A stretch of 45,599 bases of DNA from an uncultured Collinsella sp. (GTDB taxonomy: Bacteria; Actinomycetota; Coriobacteriia; Coriobacteriales; Coriobacteriaceae): contig CAMQHT010000015.1 in NCBI GenBank assembly GCA_947001705.1, positions 1 through 45,599 of the forward strand, in the 5' to 3' direction. The translations under genes were made by a program, and so were the position numbers. Below the pieces are notes generated by a model. That model was not told the origin of the DNA, did not search any database, and saw only the letters and a program-made list of their open reading frames with translations. The number at the start of each line of letters is the position of its first letter. Positions within the stretch are counted from its first letter, which is position 1. Positions 1 to 6,992 of the stretch are shown in pieces.

Positions 1-191
1 AAAGGACCCCTTTGCAGAGGTCCTAGTCAATTCAAGGTGGCGGGGAAGGGAATCGCGTCCGCGCGCTGCGCGGACGGACCGCTGCGGCGCTTACGCGTTT
101 ACTCAGCTCCGCGCCCTCACGGGGTTCGATTCCATGTAGGGGCTGCATAAAAGAAAAGGACCCCTTTGCAGAGGTCCTAGTCAATTCAAGG

Positions 192-209
<18 letters not shown>
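1..209. repeat. 55-bp direct repeat carrying a tRNA 3' end and terminator
   Basis: Bases 1-55 and 155-209 are identical. The copy at 155-209 consists of the last 18 bases of tRNA-Phe plus its terminator; the copy at 1-55 has the same tRNA end but no tRNA body. The 99 bases between them contain a perfect GC-rich hairpin at 57-75 and no recognisable gene. A duplicated tRNA 3' end is what an integrase leaves at an att site, but 1-55 also lies at a probable contig edge, so misassembly is equally possible. Confidence 0.85.
155..180 (-). terminator. Rho-independent terminator of tRNA-Phe
   Basis: Read on the minus strand, AGGACC and GGTCCT pair around a short loop and are followed by a T-rich run. 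The hairpin begins about 14 bases past the tRNA 3' end. An identical copy lies at 1-24. Confidence 0.75.
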
Positions 210-264
<55 letters not shown>

Positions 265-296
265 ATTTGAGGTGTGCCTTGTTTCAAGGCTTGATT

Positions 297-324
297 AGTA
301 TAACCAAGGACGCGTTCCGGTCAA
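297..324 (-). promoter_or_regulatory. Sigma70-type promoter of tRNA-Phe
   Basis: On the minus strand, TTGACC (324-319) and TATACT (302-297) are separated by 16 bases. The -10 box ends about 33 bases upstream of the tRNA 5' end. Both boxes are close to consensus, as expected for a stable RNA gene. Confidence 0.75.
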
Positions 325-387
325 CCGAGAATTTCAAAAAAGTTTTTGAGCACAGCCTCGGTTCTATAAATCGGCACGTCAGAGGCA

Positions 388-675
388 TCAGCCGGCAGCA
401 AGCAGTTTTTCGCTCAGAGCCGCACGGGCAAACTCACTTGGCGTCATCCCCTCGGCAGCCGCCCGTCGACGAATGGCCTCCTTCATTCCCAGAGGAATCT
501 TGACCGACAGCGTTGCCGTCCCCTCACCTGAGAGTGGGGGCCGTCCATGCACGATCCCACCAACGGTGTGTTCGCCATCCGGAAACTCTCCGCGCTCGTA
601 CGACTCGCACCACGCGTCAATCATTTCATCCGTTACAACCTGACCATTAGCGGCCGTATACGTCTTGCCCATCAT
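388..675 (-). CDS. Ribbon-helix-helix-like antitoxin, 95 aa
   Basis: A small protein whose C-terminal half (about residues 55-93) looks like a CopG/MetJ-type ribbon-helix-helix: a short strand TLSVKIPLGM, then two helices with the turn AEGMTPSEFARAAL. Such domains dimerise, bind operator DNA and, in type II toxin-antitoxin pairs, neutralise the partner toxin through the other half. The gene starts at ATG 675, and the stop codon of the upstream toxin-like frame (672-674) overlaps it as ATGA, so the two are translationally coupled. The N-terminal half (GQVVTDEMIDAWCESYERGE) would be the toxin-binding part. The order is toxin first, antitoxin second. The family call is by pattern only. Confidence 0.6.
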   Translation of the reverse strand: MMGKTYTAANGQVVTDEMIDAWCESYERGEFPDGEHTVGGIVHGRPPLSGEGTATLSVKIPLGMKEAIRRRAAAEGMTPSEFARAALSEKLLAAG

Positions 676-937
676 CGACCCCTTTGCCGAGCCCGTTCAA
701 TCTCCTGCCAAAATTTCTTCTGGACTGGAGACAAGGCATGAATGATAAGCCCCCACGGACAAGCTCGACCGCGACAAGCTCCACGCTTCGTCCGTCTGGG
801 AGCCATCCAATCGCAAGCCATCTCGGCGGCTCGTCCTTCGGCTCGCGACGAATGCACTCAGTAACCGCAAGCCAAGCGCTAAGCACCTGCTTTTCCGTCA
901 GGTGCTTTTTAGCGTTGGGATGGATCTCAACATCCAT
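672..937 (-). pseudogene. Toxin-like gene broken by a -1 frameshift in a G tract
   Basis: ATG 937 sits about 8 bases after a GGAGGAG site. The frame reads MDVEIHPNAKKHLTEKQVLS through DGRSVELVAVELVRGG, which resembles small DUF4258/BrnT-like RNase toxins. It then runs at a GGGGG tract (750-754) into an unrelated tail ending at 647, inside the antitoxin gene. With six Gs the frame would continue as LIIHALSPVQKKFWQEI and stop at 672, exactly overlapping the antitoxin ATG, giving an 88-residue protein. The HALSP segment resembles the conserved H-A-x-P end of this toxin type. Either the gene is inactivated or phase-variable, or one G was lost in sequencing. As written, the product would be 96 aa (647-937). 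Confidence 0.7.
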
Positions 938-995
938 GCATCTTCTCCTCCATCTTACCCAATTTCGTATGACGAAAGTCCGCTGTCGCCAATTC

Positions 996-1355
996 TTAAG
1001 CCGGCACGCGTTGGAGAGCAGGGGTCGAAACAATGATTGAAGGACGCTCTAGTACGGCCCAGGCGCCGGGGCAGGAGCACATACGCCAGGGACGTACGTT
1101 TTCGTAGCATACGAGGACATAGCCACGTGCATCGATAAAGGCGATATCGATGGGATAGGCCATAAAACACGTATGGACCGAAGAGCAGCGTGGAAATGCC
1201 ATGACGAGCGGCAGACCGTTGGCGGCAACCGGACACCGTCCCAGCATGCCGCGCAGGCGCACGGCAAACGACTCCGCCACCGCAAACTCGGCCGGCGTCC
1301 AGCCCAGCCTATTGAGTGCCCGCGCGTAGGCGATGTAGGACGAGACCGCGGTCAC
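996..1355 (-). CDS. DUF192-like protein closing the tad operon, 119 aa
   Basis: GTG 1355 overlaps the stop of the upstream TadE gene as GTGA, which fixes the start and implies coupled translation. Residues ~30-100 match the DUF192 pattern: RLRGMLGRCP, then LPLVMAFPRCSSVHTCFMAYPIDIAFID (split as LPLVMAFP / HTCFMAYPIDIAFID), where the family has a conserved PxDIAFLD core. DUF192 proteins are small beta-rich domains of unknown biochemical role, often secreted. Here there is no signal peptide. Its place as the last gene of a tad operon suggests a part in pilus function or regulation, but nothing in the sequence shows what. It contains five cysteines, unusual for its size. Confidence 0.75.
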   Translation of the reverse strand: MTAVSSYIAYARALNRLGWTPAEFAVAESFAVRLRGMLGRCPVAANGLPLVMAFPRCSSVHTCFMAYPIDIAFIDARGYVLVCYENVRPWRMCSCPGAWAVLERPSIIVSTPALQRVPA

Positions 1356-1828
1356 ATGACCACCCCCGGACGCCGTGGATCGACCGTCACCGCGCGCTCG
1401 TGCGACAACGTTGTCGGCGCCCCCAGCGGAACGCCAGCGATGCTGAGAGAAGTCGGCCACGGCTCATAGTGCATGGTGCAGGTGTAGGTCCTAAACGTAC
1501 CGGATAGGGAGAGCAGGCCACCATCCGATGCCTCCGCGCCTTGCTCGCTCGACACTTCGATCTGCAAGTCATAGCCTTCCATGGCATTCAGAATTTGAGT
1601 CCGGACCGTCGCCGAGGCATCGACAGAGCTTTCGTCGCCCTCCCCGCTCGGCGCCACGGCGTGCGCCAACACGATGTCGGGCACCACGCGGTCGAAGCGC
1701 GCGACAGCGCTGGCATAGATCATGACGTTGTATACGATGAGTGCCAGCACCAGCAAAACGGGCGTAACCACTGCTATCTCCACCGTCGCTTGGGCGCGCT
1801 CCTCGCGCAGACGCATGCGGATACTCAT
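1352..1828 (-). CDS. tadE: TadE-like minor pilin, 158 aa
   Basis: The ATG at 1828 shares one base with the stop of the preceding gene (TAATG). The N-terminus has the TadE/prepilin pattern: basic leader MSIRMRLREERA, then QATVEIAVVTPVLLVLALIV, with Glu at +5 if cleavage falls after Ala, followed by one hydrophobic segment (about residues 17-37). The remainder is an extracytoplasmic domain with a single Cys. TadE and TadF are pseudopilins needed for Flp pilus assembly. It lies between the TadG-like gene and DUF192 in the operon. Confidence 0.85.
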   Translation of the reverse strand: MSIRMRLREERAQATVEIAVVTPVLLVLALIVYNVMIYASAVARFDRVVPDIVLAHAVAPSGEGDESSVDASATVRTQILNAMEGYDLQIEVSSEQGAEASDGGLLSLSGTFRTYTCTMHYEPWPTSLSIAGVPLGAPTTLSHERAVTVDPRRPGVVM

Positions 1829-3993
1829 TACGACCCACCGCCCAGAGCGCCAACCAGCGTGGCGACATCGACGGTGAGCGGGATGGAGCCGCCGCCGGGC
1901 AGAGGAATCTCCGCAAGCGTGAACACCGTACCGCTGATGGTGCGTTCGACTTGATATTCCAACGCCTCGCAAAGCGCCTTGGGATCGGTCACGCCCAACG
2001 GAATACTTCGCAGTTTGTCTTGCGCTTGAGAGAGACCAGCAATGTCAGACCCCGGGCTCTTAATGACGTTGGCGGAATCAGTCAGCACCGGCTTTCGCAG
2101 GCGCAAGTCGCACGGTTCCAAACCCAGCGCCGCCACGGACGCCGAAACGGTATCGCCGAGCCACGATGCGATGGAGCCCAACGCGCCGCTGCCCCCTCCT
2201 AGGCCTTTAATCATCTCGTCCATAAGTTCGTCGGCCGAACCTTGGATGTCTCCGTATCCCACAAGCAGCCGTCCCCAGACATCCATGACGCCATCGAGTA
2301 CGCCGGCAACGCCACCCGAGCGTTCCTTCAATGTCGAGAAAAATCGCGAAAGCACGTTGTTTTGCGCCGTCGCCTCATCGGGCGCCAGCACCGCGGCAGA
2401 GATGGCACCGCGATCGCCAAGCCTGACTGCCGTGTTAAACGAAGAGTTGAGCTCATCGGGGCTCGAGATGGCACCCGAAACCGCAAAGGCAACCACGCCG
2501 TTGCGACCGGGCGGAGCGATACGCGGACGCTCGCCCGAAAGCGCTTTAATGGCCTGGTCAAACGCATTGCTCGCACGGTCGGCCTCATCCTCGGTCTGAC
2601 GCATGAGCTCAAGCTCTTTGTTCCGACATTTGACGTATTCCTCCAAGGCCTTTTTGAACTCGTCGAAGTGATATTCGAAGCCGTTTTCGATAGAGGTTGA
2701 AGGCGCCGCAACAGCACCAAGCGACAAAACGCCAAAATGGCATTTGCTGCATTTATCCTGTCCATCGTAATCGGCAACCGAAGCAAATCCGCTCGGCGTC
2801 CCTTTCTTATAGTTAGGGCAGGTCGTCCCGTAATGCAGATACGCCTTGTCATCGTTCACGCTAGTCGGCCACACCGCATCGGTATAGAGTTCCGTCGCCC
2901 GAACCTCATCAGAGTTGCGCGGCAGCAGCGGAATATAGGAGGAAACCCTGTCTCCGTTCTCGGTTATATGCGCCCGATCGACCTCCGCGCTCGCATAGGT
3001 ATAAAACGCCTTACGCGCCGCAGACTCTGCCTTCATCTCGACACTCGAGCCGTGGGGCTTCTCATTTGTCAGACGCCAATGGTAGTAGTCCTTCGCGCGA
3101 TCAAGGGCAACTTGGGGCTCCCACGTAACGCTCGATGAGTAATGCGGATTTTGAACACCGGAGAGATCCGTTAGGCTTTTCGCACGCTCCCACATGCAAG
3201 AACAGCTGCCGACCGAGCCCTTGTCAGACCCACCACAATCCGCCAGCCAAGCACGCTCTTTAGCCTTCGCCGTGTCCTCAGAAGCCTTCCGCAGCTCCTC
3301 GGCCGCACACTCTAAATCATCTGATGTGTCTTTAATGGCATCGGTCGAAATCTCGGACCCCTCGAGCGCAGCGAAGTCAGACTCGGATGTCCTGGGCACG
3401 GCAAGCGCCGTACCGGTATAGGTCACACTATCGGTATCCTGCGCCGACACCGCCTGCGTGGCACGCGCGGCGATCAGATACGGCAGAGCCGTCTCGATTT
3501 TCTGTAAGCCTTCCGATGCGCTTTTGGCAAACTTGTTGCGCGTTTTAATGATCTCAATCCCGGTGTCGACCATATTGCCGGCAACCGGCTCGGCACCCGG
3601 GATGAGGATGGCGACCAGGCCCGTCCCGATCGTGGCAAACCCCGCCAGCCCCAGACTCAAGATGCTCGCATCAACCACCGTGGCAGCCGTGTGATAGGAC
3701 GACACTACGTTGGCACCCGCCAGCGCGCCACTATCAGCCGCCACCTGAGTATCCCCGGCACGCGACATGCTCCATATCGCCGCGGTCGACGAAAACAACA
3801 ATGTGAGCACCACTAGGATGACCACGGCAGAAGAAAGCGTGGTATAGGCGCCGTCTTCGATAAACAGATCGACACCGGCTCGACCCATAAAGCCGCCTCG
3901 TTTGCGGAGAGCGCCTGGTCGACGGCGGGCCGCAAACCCTTGCGTCACCCGCAACAGGCAGCGCCTAATCCCATGCAGCAATCCACGAATCAT
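1828..3993 (-). CDS. TadG-like large membrane-anchored pilus protein, 721 aa
   Basis: ATG 3993 follows GGAGGG by 5-6 bases and overlaps the upstream TadE gene by 29 bases; a second ATG at 3888 is possible. After a basic N-terminal stretch comes a transmembrane helix (about residues 48-72, LSSAVVILVVLTLLF) and the segment DTQVAADSGALAGAN, typical of the Tad/TadG N-terminal (DUF2134-like) region whose family members carry an AAD-x-A-L-A-GA motif. The large outer part has many Asp/Glu/Lys-rich helices and a Cys cluster near residues 395-420 (CPNYKKG, CSKCHFG), which could bind metal or form disulphides. Tad G-type proteins are thought to link pilus and envelope. No von Willebrand domain motif was recognised, and the length is unusual. 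Confidence 0.75.
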   Translation of the reverse strand: MIRGLLHGIRRCLLRVTQGFAARRRPGALRKRGGFMGRAGVDLFIEDGAYTTLSSAVVILVVLTLLFSSTAAIWSMSRAGDTQVAADSGALAGANVVSSYHTAATVVDASILSLGLAGFATIGTGLVAILIPGAEPVAGNMVDTGIEIIKTRNKFAKSASEGLQKIETALPYLIAARATQAVSAQDTDSVTYTGTALAVPRTSESDFAALEGSEISTDAIKDTSDDLECAAEELRKASEDTAKAKERAWLADCGGSDKGSVGSCSCMWERAKSLTDLSGVQNPHYSSSVTWEPQVALDRAKDYYHWRLTNEKPHGSSVEMKAESAARKAFYTYASAEVDRAHITENGDRVSSYIPLLPRNSDEVRATELYTDAVWPTSVNDDKAYLHYGTTCPNYKKGTPSGFASVADYDGQDKCSKCHFGVLSLGAVAAPSTSIENGFEYHFDEFKKALEEYVKCRNKELELMRQTEDEADRASNAFDQAIKALSGERPRIAPPGRNGVVAFAVSGAISSPDELNSSFNTAVRLGDRGAISAAVLAPDEATAQNNVLSRFFSTLKERSGGVAGVLDGVMDVWGRLLVGYGDIQGSADELMDEMIKGLGGGSGALGSIASWLGDTVSASVAALGLEPCDLRLRKPVLTDSANVIKSPGSDIAGLSQAQDKLRSIPLGVTDPKALCEALEYQVERTISGTVFTLAEIPLPGGGSIPLTVDVATLVGALGGGS

Positions 3994-4501
3994 AATCTCC
4001 CTCCAGCCATTCGGGACGCGATTGATACGAGACATCGACCTTGAGCTCAACGTAGCCGCCCTCGGCGGTACCACCCATAGCCTGCGCAAACGCACCGATC
4101 ACAGGCAACGGCTTGACCTCGCCGGAAACGGACACGGACGAGACGCCACCCGCACCGGCCCGGCCAAGCTCGATATCCCACGACAACGGCCCGCCGGCAT
4201 GAAAGATCGAAACGTTGGGCACTGCGGCAAGTCGGCGGCGGGTGAACTCCTTAAGATCGTCGTCCTCCGCCGTCGTCGTGGTCATGAGCCGCGCGGTCTC
4301 GGCGGCGGCAGACTCCATGACCGCGCGCGTATAGAGCAGGCACACCGGTTGCAGCGCGAGAAGGATGAGTGTCAGAAACGTCGGCAGCAAAAAAGCGGCC
4401 TCGACCGTAGACTGCGCCCGGTCCTCGCGCGCGGCATCAATACAACGCGATGTCCTTAGCGGCCGCAGCGGCGTCGATAACCGACGTCGAGGCAACGCCA
4501 T
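3965..4501 (-). CDS. tadE: TadE-like minor pilin, about 160-178 aa
   Basis: The frame shows a basic leader then EDRAQSTVEAAFLLPTFLTL, a TadE-type pseudopilin signal with Glu at +5 and a single hydrophobic helix. The acidic stretch TAEDDDLKEFTRRRLAAVP follows in the outer domain. The start is unclear: ATG 4501 lies 65 bases inside the upstream pilin gene, and the only codons near the conserved part are ATT (about 4442) or CTG. Translation is probably coupled to the upstream gene. The stop at 3965 lies within the TadG-like gene's start region. Confidence 0.8.
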   Translation of the reverse strand: MALPRRRLSTPLRPLRTSRCIDAAREDRAQSTVEAAFLLPTFLTLILLALQPVCLLYTRAVMESAAAETARLMTTTTAEDDDLKEFTRRRLAAVPNVSIFHAGGPLSWDIELGRAGAGGVSSVSVSGEVKPLPVIGAFAQAMGGTAEGGYVELKVDVSYQSRPEWLEGDYDSWIAAWD

Positions 4502-4655
4502 GGGATGCCGCCCGCTCAACCAGCGCCGCCAAGCGCCCATCGGTGCCGGCACGCCAAAGTCCCGCGATCGCCAGCACGATCGATAACAGCGCCACCGTGA
4601 CGATGGCGTATTCGACCGTCGCCTGGGCAGATTCCTCACGCAGGACATCATGCAT
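4437..4655 (-). CDS. Flp-type pilin-like protein, 72 aa
   Basis: ATG 4655 follows AAAGGAGGG with good spacing. The protein is a short leader MHDVLREESA, then QATVEYAIVTVALLSIVLAI and a short Ala-rich tail. The EY pair at +5/+6 and the small size are typical of Flp/Fap pilins, while the tail is longer and more polar than in flp at 5184. It may be a second major pilin or a minor pilin. No cysteines are present. Confidence 0.8.
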   Translation of the reverse strand: MHDVLREESAQATVEYAIVTVALLSIVLAIAGLWRAGTDGRLAALVERAASHGVASTSVIDAAAAAKDIALY

Positions 4656-4656
4656 T

Positions 4657-5220
4657 TCACGATCCCTCCTTTGAGTCCGTTGCCTGCGGGCTCAGGCGCA
4701 CGGCGCGCAGACGACACGAAGCATCGCCAGCATCCGCGGCAATTGTCACCATATCGACCCAGCCGCGTTCGTCGCGCACGATGGCGCCCCACACGTTGCC
4801 CTTGATGTCGAGATAGCCGCTCAGAGCAAGTTGTGCCGTGGGTACCTCGCGATAGGCACGCAGCATATCCGCCGCCGCTTCGGTCATCGGTCGGTCCTCG
4901 GACCATGCAAGCCGGACCGCAATCGCGTTGCCCTCAGGCGAATCCGTCACAGTGTCAGACCGCTTGTCGAGCGTCCGCAGAAAGGTTTGCGCCGTGACAG
5001 CGACATCCGAATCGTCCGCATCTCGCATCTCATCTTCTTGAGACGCCACCGCCGAATCTGAGCCCGAATCGAAGGCGGTCCCAGGACGCTGCTGCCGCGC
5101 GGCGTTAAGCCCCCAAAGCACCGCCGCTATCGCCACGGTCAGGCAAGCAAACACCAGCAGCACCCCGACGGGGCGCTCGCCCTCTACAGGCTGTTGATGC
5201 CCTCGCTGATCGCATCCCAT
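4657..5220 (-). CDS. Membrane-anchored protein of the tad operon, 187 aa
   Basis: Not assigned to a family. One transmembrane helix near the N-terminus (PVGVLLVFACLTVAIAAVLW, about residues 17-36) is followed by an acidic, low-complexity linker (residues ~45-75) and a folded domain of about 110 residues with FLRTLDKRSDTV and GNVWGAIVRDERGWVDMV. Topology suggests cytoplasm-in, domain outside. ATG 5220 overlaps the flp gene by 37 bases; a GTG at the start of the helix is an alternative. Its place between two pilin genes suggests a pilus accessory protein. Confidence 0.65.
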   Translation of the reverse strand: MGCDQRGHQQPVEGERPVGVLLVFACLTVAIAAVLWGLNAARQQRPGTAFDSGSDSAVASQEDEMRDADDSDVAVTAQTFLRTLDKRSDTVTDSPEGNAIAVRLAWSEDRPMTEAAADMLRAYREVPTAQLALSGYLDIKGNVWGAIVRDERGWVDMVTIAADAGDASCRLRAVRLSPQATDSKEGS

Positions 5221-5417
5221 AGCTCTTTAACCTTGCCTTTAAATGCAACGATGGCAATAATCGCGATCACCACAAGTACGCCCACCAAAATGGCGTACTC
5301 GGTGGTACCCTGCGCGCTCTCCTCCTGCAACAGCTCCTTGGCATGCTGGCGAGTGTGAATCGCCCGGCAAAAAGCCCAGCTCCAAGCCTTGTCAGCAACT
5401 TCGACCATCGTGTTCAC
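5184..5417 (-). CDS. flp: Flp pilin, 77 aa
   Basis: GTG 5417 lies 5-6 bases after GGGAGGAA. A leader of about 35 residues ends in LLQEESA, followed by QGTTEYAILVGVLVVIAIIA, with the EY pair at +5/+6 and one long hydrophobic helix, then KGKVKELWDAISEGINSL. This is the class IVc (Flp/Fap) prepilin layout; the mature protein would be about 40 residues and would polymerise into the pilus. The leader is longer than usual and includes the Cys-containing stretch WAFCRAIHTRQHA. It lies 10 bases after tadC. Confidence 0.9.
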   Translation of the reverse strand: MNTMVEVADKAWSWAFCRAIHTRQHAKELLQEESAQGTTEYAILVGVLVVIAIIAIVAFKGKVKELWDAISEGINSL

Positions 5418-5427
5418 GTATTCCTCC

Positions 5428-6069
5428 CTACATCATCCCGCCTGCTCCCAGCAGCGGGCCCAATATGGACAGAAGCAACGCCGGCAAGATGAGCGTGCCG
5501 GTGGGAATCAGCAGCTTGACGGGTGCACGCTCGATCTCGCGCTCGACCGCGGCGCGATGAGCCGCACGGATCTCGCGACTTTGAGCGGCCAGCGTCTCGG
5601 CAAGTGGGGCACCCAGGGCGAGCGCCTGCCCCACCGTGATGGCAAAGGTCTCGAGCGCTCGCACGTCCAGGTCGCGCGCGGCGGCCAACAACTCGTCCTC
5701 ACGCGTGCCCACGCCCACCTGCCACGCCATGCAGGCGCGCTCAAGGCGAAGAGCCAGCACTGACCGGCGGTTGGCGCAGAAAATCTCAAGCGCCGCATCA
5801 AACGAAAGACCGGCCGAAAGACCCAAGCGCACAACATCGATCATCTCGGACACTTCGCCGAGCGACACTCGCGCCGGGCCGCCCGCTCCAACCGCGCCCT
5901 TCACTCGCGCGGTCAGAGCATCGACCACCGAGCGACCCGCGGCAGCGACCAGCACCGCCTCGCGCTTGCAGGCCCCTGCGATCTTGCGTGCATCCGCCCG
6001 ATCCAAACCCGTCGCGACAAATACACTCAGGGCGCACAGGCAAGCCGCAACTGCAACCGGGGCGCTCAT
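5428..6069 (-). CDS. tadC: TadC-like inner-membrane platform protein, 213 aa
   Basis: ATG 6069 overlaps the tadB stop (ATGAG). The protein has an N-terminal helix (VAVAACLCALSVFVATGL), a soluble type II secretion F domain core (residues ~85-180, with IDVVRLGLSAGLSFDAALEIF and LGAPLAETLAAQSREIR) and a C-terminal hydrophobic end (LLIPTGTLILPALLLSILGP). TadB and TadC together form the membrane platform on which the TadA ATPase acts. It is somewhat shorter than proteobacterial TadC. Confidence 0.9.
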   Translation of the reverse strand: MSAPVAVAACLCALSVFVATGLDRADARKIAGACKREAVLVAAAGRSVVDALTARVKGAVGAGGPARVSLGEVSEMIDVVRLGLSAGLSFDAALEIFCANRRSVLALRLERACMAWQVGVGTREDELLAAARDLDVRALETFAITVGQALALGAPLAETLAAQSREIRAAHRAAVEREIERAPVKLLIPTGTLILPALLLSILGPLLGAGGMM

Positions 6070-6992
6070 AGCTCCACCCGCATAATGCGCCGGATAACCA
6101 CCAGGGCAACGGCGTTGAGGGCAAGACCCAGCACCACAGCGCCCGCGCCGGCAGGCGTCGCAAGACCGCGACGAAAATCTGCCGAAAGCAGCGCCAACAC
6201 CGCGCACATGCCCGCCGGCATCGCCGCGACCATATGCGCAGACATGCGAGCCTGCGACGTCTTAACATCCAGGCGGCGCTTGAGCTCAATGCGCTCCCCC
6301 ACCATGCTCGACGCCTCGGACAGTAAGTCGGCAAGCGGAGCGCCGGTGCGCTGAGACACCTTAAGCGCCAAGGTCACAAGCGAAAGACCGGGGGCGTCGA
6401 TACGCACGAGCAAGTCATCGAGCGCGTCGGTCGCCGAGATGCCGCAATCGATCGCCGCCGCCACCCGCAAAAACTCGGTATGCACTGGCTCTTGCGCATG
6501 AGCGCCCACAAAGCGCATGCCCTGGGCCAGCGAATGTCCCGAGGCAAGCGACATGGAAAGTGCGGTAAACGCCTCGGGCATTGCCTCTTCTGCATCGTGT
6601 TGCTCGCGCCGGCTCTCAAAGCCATCCCGAGCGGCACCAACGGCAAACGGAGCAACAAGTCCCAAGGCAAATCCGAGGGGCGATAACGACACCATCGTTA
6701 GTAAAACGCAGCAGACACCGCTCGATAGCAGCAGAAACGCCAAACGTCCCGAAGCATCTTCGATCACGAGGCCAAGGCGATGCGCCGGAGCCAGCGATGC
6801 CCACGAACGGGCGATCTTTTTCAGCAGATCGTTTTCCACCAGCTCACGCGGCAGCTTCTCTGCCACCGTCTCGAGCGCCTGACGTGCCAGCTCCGCCGGC
6901 GGTACCTGCGGCACACGAGGTTCCGCCCCGCACGCCGTCGCGACAGAAAGCCCTGCCAAGCCCCCTACGACGAGGGGCACAGTGATCTCCAT
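6066..6992 (-). CDS. tadB: TadB-like inner-membrane platform protein, 308 aa
   Basis: ATG 6992 follows AGGAGGTGGACGA. The architecture is an N-terminal helix, a cytoplasmic region, a central hydrophobic pair (LLSSGVCCVLLTMVSL and LGFALGLVAPFAVGAA, about residues 92-125), a type II secretion F domain (residues ~135-255, with FTALSMSLASGHSLAQGMRF and KVSQRTGAPLADLLSEAS) and C-terminal helices. It is the partner of TadC. The gene overlaps tadA by 28 bases and tadC by 4, indicating a tightly coupled operon. Confidence 0.92.
   Translation of the reverse strand: MEITVPLVVGGLAGLSVATACGAEPRVPQVPPAELARQALETVAEKLPRELVENDLLKKIARSWASLAPAHRLGLVIEDASGRLAFLLLSSGVCCVLLTMVSLSPLGFALGLVAPFAVGAARDGFESRREQHDAEEAMPEAFTALSMSLASGHSLAQGMRFVGAHAQEPVHTEFLRVAAAIDCGISATDALDDLLVRIDAPGLSLVTLALKVSQRTGAPLADLLSEASSMVGERIELKRRLDVKTSQARMSAHMVAAMPAGMCAVLALLSADFRRGLATPAGAGAVVLGLALNAVALVVIRRIMRVEL

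Noticed and set aside
56..154. A second tRNA or tmRNA end on the plus strand (GGGGTTCGATTCC at 119-131)
   Set aside because: The T-loop-like word is not flanked by a pairing stem, and no acceptor or anticodon arm can be built. Probably junk or chimeric sequence.
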